From Tridacna crocea (lineage: Eukaryota > Mollusca > Bivalvia > Cardiida > Cardiidae), in NCBI GenBank assembly GCA_943736015.1, contig OX031071.1, positions 188,501 to 252,500 of the forward strand: DNA of 64,000 nucleotides, read 5' to 3'. Below the pieces are notes generated by a model, which was not told where the DNA came from, searched no databases, and was given only the letters and a program-made list of their open reading frames with translations. A program made the translations under genes and the position numbers. Every line of letters begins with the position of its first letter. Position 1 is the first letter of the stretch. Shown in pieces: positions 26,101 to 38,100 of this stretch.

Positions 26101-29100
26101 AATTTGAAAGCATTTACAGACGACAAAATAAAAGTGACTGAAACTTTGAAATTTGTTTTGTGAAGAGTAGAAAACATTGTGGGAAAAGGAAGAAAATGCT
26201 GGTTACCAGCATTTTCTCCTTTTCCCACAATGTTTTCTTAAGGCTGCTTTCACAGGGTTGTCAATAGTCGGGATTGTATGATAATGGGTTAATAAAACGG
26301 ATTTGACATGTGGAAGAACATGTGGCAATAAATCTGATTGAGTACCCGTCTGATATACACAACAAACTTTATGTGCTTCAGTTGATTTTACATCATTGCA
26401 TACATGTGTTCTGGATCGATTTACAGTGTGGTATTGGCTGAACAGCAATGGCTAATTAAGGGCAGCATACAACTTGTAAAAAAGATTTAACCCTTTCCCA
26501 AACAATCCCTGGTTTTTACGGGTCTGGAATAGTAGCCTTTTGAAAACATTGTAGGAAAAGGAGAAAATGCTGGTAACCAGCATTTTCTCCTTTTCCCACA
26601 ATGTTTTCTACCCTATCATAGATAAAAATCATCTTTTCAGCAAGAGTTGAATTATCATCTGCAAATGCTTTCAATTTGGTCCAGTCCAAAAGTTTGTCGT
26701 TTGGGAATGGGTTAAAATGCTTATTGTTTCAAAGCTTTTCTAACAAAGGCGACGGTAAGGAAACTACTTGTTCTTTATCCCAGTGCCAGAAAGTCCTCAT
26801 GGCAGCCCATTGATGTTGGCATTCCAAATGCCATATAACAAGACTTCCTCACTCACAGGCACATCCTCACTCACAGGCACATCCTCACTCACAGGCACAC
26901 TCATTTGAAAATCTACTCACATTCACCCAGCAACCCAACAATCTACCAACTCTTCCACTTACTCACTTCTTCTTTTTAGCTTACAGAGACTGAAATGTTA
27001 AATATGCTTCTGACAATTTAACCAATTTTCTGAAGTTTGATAAAAGTCACTGCAGTTTTAAGAAGTTTTTATTGTTAAAAGTTGAAATGAATTTTAACAT
27101 CTGCATATTTTACAGACAACCGAAGAAGAGATGCAGAAGAAAAAAGACAAAATAGAGAAAATGAGGTTAAAGAGGCAAGAAGAACAAGAAAGGAAAAGGT
27201 TGAAACTGGAACAAGAAATGGCAAGGAAAAGAGAAATTGAAAGGTAGGTTTAGATGATCTATAATTGTAACAAATCTTAGGAAAAATGGTTTGGAAAATA
27301 TTGGGGGAAAAGGAGAAAATGCTGGTTTATACCAGACATCATGGACTGTTTTATTTTGAGGATTTTATAAAGAAGTAACTCTTTACCAAAGGACAAAATT
27401 TTAGACTGGTCCATATTGAAAGTACTTGTGGATAACAAAATAAACATATTTCAAAAAATGGAATTTGTTTCCAGCAGGGTAGAAAACATTGTGGGAAAAG
27501 AAGAAAATGCTTAACCAGCATTTTCTCCTTTTCCCACAATGTTTTTAAAAGGCTTCTGTCTCAGGGTCATAAAAACCAGGGATTGTCTGGTAAAGGGTTA
27601 AGTGTCTTCTCTTCATTTAACAGACAAAGGCAAGAGGAGAGTGAGAGAAGAAAATCGGAAGAGAAAGCCAGACGAGAGCAAATCTTCAAACAATATCTCG
27701 AGAAAAAGGAAGAAGAAGAGGACAAACCAACAAAGCGGGAAAAACCCAAACAGAAATCTCGTCCGAAGTCCATGTTTGTGAAGGGAGGCAACGGGCCGGA
27801 TCTTAACGAAGGTGTTGACGGGTGTAGTAGTAATGAAGATTTATCTGCTAGAGCTTTTACAGTTTCGGCAGGGGGAAATAACTCTGCTGCTTGTAAGTGC
27901 TATACAGAATTATTGTTGTGGCTGTTTGTTTGACAGTTAGGTTGCTTTGGCTCCAAAGGCTTACTTGACTCTTTACCACACAATCCAGACTTTTATCACC
28001 TCTGTAAAAGAAGCCTTTTTAAAACATCGTGAGAAAAGGAGAAAATGCTGGTAACCAGCATTTTCTCCTTTTCCCACTATGTTTTCATCCCTTCCTAGAA
28101 CAAATTTCAACTCTTTAGTCACATTTATGTTGTCATCTGCAAATGCTATGAATTTGGACCAGTCCAATATTTTGTCATTTGGTAAAGAGTTAAGTAATAA
28201 ATAAAGTTCACAAGCATGCCTATCCCTTGTTTTGAAGGTTTTTTTTATATCTCACTTATGATGAATGTGAGAAAAGTACTCAGTGACTTTAATAGAAAGT
28301 TGTGTCAGTACTGTTAAGAAAAAAGCCTGGAAACACATCCATAGGTGCACTGACTGCCATGGAATGACCTAAGTAGTTAACTCATTACCAAACGTTAAAA
28401 TTTTGGCATATCCAAATTGAAAGCATTTGCAGATGACAAAATGAAAGTGACTGAAAATTTGAAATTTGTTTTGGGAAGGGTAGAAAACATTGTGGGAAAA
28501 AGAGAAAATGCTGGTTACCAGCATTTTCTCCTTTTCCTGCAATGCTTTCTAAAGGCTTCCTTTTTAGGGTTGTCAAAAGTCTGGATACAAACAACAAACA
28601 AAAGAGTTCAGTGGAAACAATTTGATGCTGTTATGTATATTACTTTTGTCGCTTGCTTATTCAGAGTAGCAATGTTGCTAGCGAAATGTTTGGCTGACCC
28701 TGCATGGCAATTTGCTAAAAATAATATTTGCCGTGTGAGATGCATCAGAAAACACTGTGTCACTCTTCCATTGTTTAGTTGTTACTGTAAGTTCAGTGTG
28801 TGATTTTAGAAATATGCAGAAATACAAGCCCAAAGCTTCGTTATGCTGTTGAAGTGGCAAAGATTAGTTTTCAATCAGATCTGTATTAAAGCCAACATGT
28901 CTATCTGTTTATTTAGGTTTCAAACGGTTGTTGTTTAGCAACATAGCCAAAGGTAAATTTGCCACAGTAAGCAGCATTTATCTTAATCCTTTATCAAACA
29001 ATAATGAGTTTTAACATTTGAAAACATTGTGGATGAAGGAGAGAATGCTTGTAGACATCATTTTCTGAATTTTTCACATTTTTTTCTACCCTTCATGATA

Positions 29101-32100
29101 CAAAAATCATGTTTGCGTTACCTTTATGTTGGCCGCTTCAGATGCTTTCAGTTAGGAAAAGTCTTAAATTTTGTCTTTTGGTAAACCAAAGTTAATATGA
29201 GAATATAGAAATACTGAAATATGGATTAATATGGCATAAAGCCCTATTGACCCTTTCCTAAACAAGCCCTGGTTTTTACGTGTCTGCAGTAAAAGCCTTG
29301 TGAAAACACTGTGGGAAAAGGAGAAATTGCTCGTAATGAGCAATTTCTCCATTTCCTACCCTTTTGGAGAACGTGCAGCCGTGTTCTCCAAATCAAAAAT
29401 TGTCATCTGCAAACTCTTTCGGTTTGGAAGGGTCCAAAATTTGTCATTTGTGAAAGGGTTAAAACAAGGAATACTTTGCTCATGTAATGATGATGAAGAC
29501 TTTGTAGAATTAAGGTCCTTTCTGTGCTCTAGGCACATATGGTAGGGACAATTAGAGAGAAAGAATCAGGTACAGGGAAATCTGGGTACAAACCCCTCTA
29601 TGAATAGACCTTGTTGTTTCTTTAATATGCTAGATGTAAAGCACCGATATACAGGAAGCTATGTCTGGGTTTCAAACCAGTTCACCTGTAGTTGGGTGGG
29701 AAACACTAGGTGTCTCTAAAAGGTCAAGGTCAGGCATCGAACTTTTGGCCTCAGGATCAATAGTCCAAACTTTTCATCACTGCTCCTCCACTCTACCCTT
29801 TAGGGAGTTCTACGTATGTTGACGAAATCTATGAATTAAAATCATATTGTGTACTTATTACAGATTTCTATGTTCCTGACAAACCTATTTACAGGAGAAA
29901 CCACTCGGCTTCTAGATGTATGTGATTGAATGGTTTTTGGCACGTCCTTTTTTTTTTTGTCTTCTAAATTTTAGACTAGGATTGGTGTGAAACTGTAGAG
30001 TCTTAAATCTAGCTCCCTTTATTGTACACTTCTCCCTATTTTCCAATCCTGGAAGAAGAAAACTTTATTCCTTTAACAGTTCTAACTGGTATCAACCCTA
30101 AAAAAAGAAAGCTTTTGAAAACTTGGTGGAAAAAGAAGAGCATGCTGGTAGCCAGCATTTTCTCCTTTTCTTACAATGTTTTCTACCTTTTCCTAATCAA
30201 ATTTCCATTTTTGAGTCACCTTTTATTTTGTTGTCTACAAATGCTTTCAATATTGCGACAAGCCTAAATTGATTATGTATAGTAAAGAGTTAAAAAAAAA
30301 AAATCCGCAGACAATATACTGATAGCCACAATCATAATTTACCGACTCTATAATAATAGACTGATGACAGTAGTAAGCTTGTAAACCTATGCTTAATTTA
30401 TTTTAACCCATTACCAAGCGACACTATTTTAGACTGGTCCCCATTGAAAGCATTTGCAGACGACAAAATAAAAGTGACTTAAAATTTGAAATTTGGTTTG
30501 TGAATGGTAGAAAATGTTGTGGGAAAAGGAGAAAATGCTGGTTACCAGCATTTTCTCCTTTTCCCACAGTGTTTTCCAAAGCCTTCTTTCTCAGGGGCGT
30601 CAAAAATAGAGACTGTGTGGTAATGGGTTAAGTACTCGTTCACTGATATTACCAACTGTTTGTGTGTGTATATTGTATGTACGTGTATATAATTATTTTC
30701 TTTTATTTTTGTAGCATAAGATATTATTTTATTTTTCTTCACTTTTTCATTATTTCTTCTGTTTTTATGTCTGAACTGAGATTTTTTTGCTATTCAAACA
30801 TCTTTATCAGCGAAAAAAGAGTCAGTAGAGCTGATATATATTAGAATTAATTAGAGAGAAACCCCATTAACTCATTACCAAACGACAAAATTTGAGACCG
30901 GTCCAAATTGAAAGCATTTGCAGACGACAAAATAAAAGTGACTGAAAATTTGAAATTTGTTTTGTGAAGAGCAAGTCAAGTTTTAATTTTTGATTCACAT
31001 CTATTTTGTCGTCTGCATATGCTTTCAATTTGGAAAAGTCTGAAATTTTGTGGTTGGGTAGAGTTAAGGTATGCAAAAAATCTCAGTTCTTGTTTAGCTT
31101 ACGGCATGGTTTGACTTAAGTTCTGTTCTTTTGTTGCATGAGTTTTTGCTTTATTTTCAGTTGGTTTTGGCCCCAGGGGTAAATTATCTCTTCCTTCTAC
31201 CAGACAAAAAATGAGAAAAGCAGGTAAATGGTACTGTGTAAAACCCTGATAAATATGTGATACTCTGTTGTAGTAACTTTCCTGTTTCTTGTATACTACT
31301 CAAAATTTGATAGGGATCATATAAAATTTTATATGATATTACACACAGATTTGGTCACTGTTCTTGATGCATGATGAACTATCTTAACTCATTACTGAAC
31401 GGCAAAATTATAGACTTGTCCAAATTGAAAGCATTTGCAGCCTACAAAATACATATGGATAAAAAATTTAAAATTGTTTTGGCAAGGGCAGAAAACATAG
31501 TGTGAAAAGGAGAAAATGCTGGTTACCAGCATTTTCTCCTTTTCACACAGTGTTTTCAAAAGGCTTCTTTCACAGGGTCGTCAGAAGTTGGTAGTGTGTG
31601 GCAAAGGGTTAATGGCATGGTGTCAGACACAAAACGCATTTTGCATGTGCATTTCATGGCAATAGACAAGCATGCGGCCTCATGTGTCTTGCATCCATAT
31701 ACACTTAGATATTTTATCTCCGACACACATGCTGGCTATTGTTGAAGATTATAGACTTTCGAAACTTTCTTGCATTACATTTATCGCTAACAATGCCTCC
31801 TCAGAGTTGTACACTATTTGACTACTGAGCAATTGGGCATTTGAAACTTATCTAACAAAGGGAGAAGCAAATAGAAGTACCAGGAAAGTTAACTGCAACA
31901 AAATAGTTCCTTTATTATTTAGTATATAGATCTACCAACAACATACATCAACAAAAATTTACAACTATGGATATTTTATTCCAAAAAGTTAATCAAAACG
32001 AGAATAAATGGTGTGGAAGATAGTAACTGTTTGTATGAATTGTGGATGAATGTAACGCTTTACCACACAATCCCGACTTTTAACAACCCTGGGAAAGAGG

Positions 32101-35100
32101 CCTGTTAAAAACATTTTGGGAAAAGAAGAAAATGCTGGTAACCAGCATTTTCTCCTTTTCCCAAAATGTATTCTACTCCATCAAAAATTGATTGTACTGT
32201 TTGAGCCATATTGAAATTGTCGTCTGCAAATGCTTTCAATTTGAACAAGGGTTAACCCATTACTACACAATCCTGATTTTTGAAGACCCTAACAAAGAAG
32301 CTTTTAGAAAGCATTGTGGGAAAAGGAGAAAATGCAGGTAACCAGCATTTTCTCCTTTTAACAAAATGTTTTTTACCCTTTACAAAACAAATTTCAAATT
32401 TTCAGTCACTATTATTTTGTCGTCTGCAAATGCTTTCAATTTGGAAAAGTCTAAAATTTTGCCGGTTGGTAAAGAGTTAAACAAATGAGACAATCAGTGG
32501 TGTGTAAGATAGGAACTGTTTTTATGAATTATGGATGAATGTTAAAGCATGCTAGAACATTTGACTAATTAGATTGCAAATCAATGCATGCTAGTTTGTG
32601 GGCAAGTTATGTCATTCTGCCATATCTGGTACTGTTTTTTATATCCCCCCAAAAAAATTGTTTTCAGGGGAATCAGCCTGTCTGTCCGTGTGCCTGCCTG
32701 TGTGTCCGTCTATGTACAAAATACTAGTAATTTTGTGTCGTGAACTCCTCCTACAGTTTTCCTTCAATTGTATTGAAACTTTGCACATATACTAATTATA
32801 TACTGATATACTGAAGATTTGCAAGACATAATTTTCAAGGGTTGACAACTCTTTGTGGTTGTGGAATTATCTCCCCTTGAACTTGACACTTTTTTTCTGC
32901 CAAAGTGCTGGTGGGGGTATCAAGTCGGATTCAGAGACAGCTCTACTTGACATTGTGTAGACCTGGATTTTTTCTGTGGTTTATGTTATTTTATCTGTTT
33001 GGAACATCTGTATTTTTAGTCAGAAAGTTAATTGGTATATATAAGATAGTAATAACAATGAAGTTCTGCTGAAAATGCTTTTGAAGAACTTTTTATGTGG
33101 GAGTGTCCTTGAGAAAGACACTTCAGAAACCAAGCTGAGAAATGGCGAAATCCAGAACAAACATGAACAACATTATGTTCGCTATTAGCTTGATATGACC
33201 GCCATCATAATAAAAACAGGGTAAGAGACAATCGATCAAAAAGATTTTGAAGACTCAGTTCCTGCCTATCAAACAATGTTTTTACAGTATTTTAAAAATG
33301 TTATAAATATTGATGAATTGGAATTACCGTATCTCTGTTTTCAAATTAACTTGTTACCAAACAACAAAATTTTAGGCTTGTCCAAATCGAAAGCATTTTC
33401 AGACGACAAAAGTGATTGAAAATTTGAAATTTGTTTTGTGAAGGATAGAAAACATTGTGGGAAAAGGAGAAAATGCTGGTAACCAGCATTTTCTCCTTTT
33501 CCCACAATGTTTTCTGAAGGGTTCTTTCTTAGGGTAGGTATTGTGTGGTAATGGGTTAAATTGTTGCCAATTTGGAACTTGCTAAAACAGAAGTGAGTTC
33601 CTACCCTAATATTTATCATATTTGTCTATCTTCCACAGTGTCCTGCAATACTCTGCCACAAAATGGATCCATGTCAACAAGTGCTGATTCTAAGTCGCTC
33701 GCATTCGGAGGTCTAACTCACCGACGGCCCCCGTCACCTGATCTCTATGGTAGACAGAGAAGAGGGAATCGGAGTACAGAGAGTTCAGAATCCGGATCAG
33801 CTCACGGCAGTGATTATTCTGGTATTATTGTATTTTTAATAGGGATGGCAACGAGTAACCGGTTAACCGAGTACTCGATCGAACGTCCGAGTATCGATTA
33901 CGGAACTTGATATTCGAGTACTCGGTATTTTTTACAAAAATGTACCATTTTGCTTCCCTAGGAAAAATTTCTTTGCAAAACAAACACTGCAGCCGATTAA
34001 ATGTAATCAAAACATCATTGCAAAAGTGCTAAAGTTACCGGAAGATAGCCAAACAATTCGCACTTTGACACGTGCTTGTAATAAACAACAACTGTGTCAT
34101 TTATAATGTTAAGCTGTTCACGTTAATCGCTAATCATTAAAGTTTTCATAATTTCAGTAAATCAGAGGCCGGCTAGTATGGTCTAATTAGGGAGGAGAAA
34201 GTAATTATCCTTAATCTTCAAAGTTTGACTGTGAAACTTACAAATTTAGGGTCGTGCGTACCTTGTGATCGTCAAACGGTGCCATTGTATACCTACCGTG
34301 TTTTGCTTTAATTTTTGGGATAGTAAAATACAATTTTTTTTTTTTCGTGTTCCAATACTAACGTCTATAAGCTGTCCCAAAACTTACGATCAGCCAAGAC
34401 ACGCTTGCGAACTCTAGGTCACTGACCGCTAACAAGTCGAACAATGCCGACATTAAAAAGCTACGCCATTGATTTCCTAAAACCTACGTTCATATGCAGG
34501 TTCGTCTTTTTTTAGACGGATTGGAATTCCAGCAGTCATTTTGTGCACTAAACAGTCCAAAACTTGGCTTTTTTTCCATTGTTTTCGTTGATGATTAACT
34601 TGTAACTCATTATTGTCTATATCCTGGGACAACGAAGAAGATTGTTATTATGCGTTTTTTGGTAAAATCATAATATAATTTACCTGCTTACGTGAGGTGA
34701 ATGAGGTAAATTCCACTGACAAGGGCATGCTCGACTCGTTCTCAAATTTGATTGGTTCGTCGATCTTCGATCGATAAAATTCGGTTAGAATACTGAATGT
34801 TGATTTCTATTTATAAAGAACGAACCCGATTGACCGTAAAATACAGGCTTGTCAACTCCATGGCAACCTTGTATGTATATGTATGTGTATCTTGGGATAC
34901 AAGCTTTATCACACCCTTTACACACTTATATCTGATTTTTTTTTTTGAATTGGGGTTTAAATAGTCTGTCAGGTGATTGGATTTTTAGGTCTTGAATTGG
35001 GAAACTCCCTTTGAAATCGTGGTGGGTTGGGAAGCATGCTTATGACGTTATACATGTGTGTAGAACGTGAAATAAATCTTGTAAATAAAGGATGTCAAAC

Positions 35101-38100
35101 GGATTAAGATTTTTGTTGAATATATTTTCGCTGTTTCCAATTCTTTTGGACCAAAAAAATACTGTCTTGCTCTGAAATTGAGTAACCGAGTACTCGATCG
35201 GAAGAATGACCGAGTACTCGAGTATTAAAATCGATACTCGTTGCCATCCCTAATCTTTAATTTTTCTTCCTTTTCCTCCTAAGAAAAAATTACATGAAAT
35301 TTTCAAGCCAAAAGTAAAAAGCCGAAAATGGTACATAAAACTTTTTTTTTTGTGAGAAAAACATCTCATCAGATAGTGTAGAGCCAAGATCATACTGCAC
35401 ATTCTGTGCAGTCTGATCTTGATCTACACTGTCTGCAAAAGGTGAATTGTGGTTAGAAGTCTACAGGTTTACCATTTACTTAACCCTTTTCCAAATGACA
35501 AAATTTTTATCTTGTCCAAATTGAAAGCATTTGCAGACGACAAAATAAAAGTGATTGAAAATTTGAAATTTGTTTTGTGAAGGGTAGAAACCATTGTGGG
35601 AAAAGGAGAAAATGCTGGTTACCAGCATTTTCTCCTTTTTCCATAATGTTTTCTAAAGGCTTCTTTCTCAGGATTGTCAAAAGTAGTGATTGTGTGGTAA
35701 TGGGTTAACCCTTTCTCAAACGACAAATTTTGGACTCTTCCAAACCGAAAGAGTTTACGAATGACAATTTTAGATTTGGAGAAAATGGTAGAAAGTTCCC
35801 GAAAAGGTAGAAAACACTGAGAGAAAGGAGAAAGTGCTCGTTACGAACAATTTCTCCTTTTCCCACAGTGTTTTCAAGGTAAGCTATTGTGATCGCGCTG
35901 TGTCTGACGTGCGTCATCCGTCGTCAACTTTACCTTGTGAACACTCTAGAGGCCAAATTTGCAGTCCAATACTCATATAATTTGGTCAGAATGTTTGTCT
36001 CAATACAATTTTTCCATGTTGGGTCAAAACCTAGGTCACCAGGTCAAATCTTGGAAAAAGCTTTTGTACGCCCTACAGGCCACGTTTTTAGTCCAAAACT
36101 CTTGAAAGTTGGTCAGAATGTTTGTCTTAATGATACCTTGAACAAGTTGGAAAATGGGTCTTGTGGAGTCAAAAACTAGGTCACCAGGTCAAATCTTTAA
36201 AAAACCTTGTGTATGCTTTGGAGGCCACATTTTAAGTACAACACTCTTGAAAATTGGTCAGAATGTTTACCTTTATAATATCTTGGACGAGTTTGAAAAC
36301 GGGTCATTTTCGGTCAAAAACTAAGTTGCTAGGTCAAATCATGGAAAAACCTTGTATGTGTTCTGGATGCCACATTTTCAGTCCAACACTCTTGAAAATT
36401 GGTCAAAATGTTTGCCTTGATAATATCTGGGATAAGTTTTAAAGTGTGTCATGTCAGGTCAAAAACTAGGTTAATAGGTCTAATTTTATTTTTTAAAAAA
36501 ACCTTGTGTATGCTCTGGAGGACACATTTTCAATCTGATACTCCTGAAACTTGTTCATAATATTTGTCTTAGTGATACCTTAAATTAGTTCGAAAATGGG
36601 TCATATGGGGTCAAAAACTAGGTCACTGGGTCAAAAGTTAGGAAAACCTTGGGAATGCTCCGGAGGCCACATTTTCAGTCTGATACTCCTGAAACTGGGA
36701 CAGAATGTTTGTTTAGGTAATGTCTCAAAAGAGTTAGATAATGGGTAATGTTGGGTCGGAAACTAGGTCACTCAATCAAATCTTGGAAAAACCTTTTGTA
36801 TGCTCTAGAGGCCACATTTTCAGTCCAGTACTCATGAAACTTGGTCTGAATATTTGTCTTATTGATATCTAAACTTGGTCAGAATATTTGTCATATTGAT
36901 ATCTCAAAAGTGTTTGATAATGGGTAATGTCGTATAAAAAACTAGGCCACTATATTGAAAATGGTTCATGTTTGGTCAATAGACTAGGTGAGCGATTTCA
37001 GGGCCATCATTGCCCTCTCGTTTATTTAATATTTTCACTTAAGATCAAGTACTTGCGGTCAAGCATTTACATGCATGTGGTGCTCTTGTTTTTCTTGAAG
37101 TTCTCTGAAGTTTATCCTTTGACAAACACATGAACAGGACTGGTGTCTGTGCTTTTAAGATATTTTCAATAATATTCTTTACTAGGCTTTTTGTTTAGTG
37201 TCTTGTTAATTTGATTTTTCTCTATTTATCCTTTTTCAGGTCCAAAATTATTTGTGAAACCAAGTGCCAAGTCTAACAGACACATTATAATTAATGCAAT
37301 AAGTCATTGTTGTCTGGCTGGGTCTGTAAATACAGACCAGAAAAACAAAGTATTGGAGGTAAGTGTTTGAGCAGTAATATGTATATATGATATATCGGAT
37401 CTGACTTGAGTGGGCTTTTGTGATAAGATTTTATTAAACTAGTCAAGGGAAATGTTATTAGGCGAGCTTAATAACATTTTCCTTTACAGGTTTAACCCTT
37501 TTTAATTTCTATGGTATATCTAAATGACCCTAAATAACAGCAAGGATGAAGCCATTTCTTGTGTGTATATGACATCATTTCATAGCATAGAAAACATTGT
37601 GACAGATGGTGAAATTGCTCTTCACGAGCAATTTCACCTTTTGCCACAATGTTCTCCAAAGGCTCTTACAAGCAATGTGTAGAAATGAGTATCTATGGAG
37701 TAAAGGGTCAATACAATTTTATCTCAAAAGTCCATGAATATCAGATTCTTTTATCACATTATGATATTTGACAAATATGGATCAGATGATTCAAAAACAT
37801 TCATAAATGCACCCGCGGTATTTTCCATAAGACCCACTTAATTGTATGAAATGCGTACAAAATGACGTCAAAAATGACGTCACATAAATGTGATATCAAA
37901 CGTGTATGAGATAAGAAAATTCGTAATGGGTATATTACACTGAAAACAAGGGAGGTTAAGTGATAAAGTTCTTTCATTAACTTTTAACCAAACAGCAAAA
38001 TTGGAATCTTGTCTATATGCAGGACTTGAGAATACGGGGTCAGTGGTTCAAATCTGCTTCATGATCAATTTCTCTCCGCGGATTGATGATGGTCATTGTT

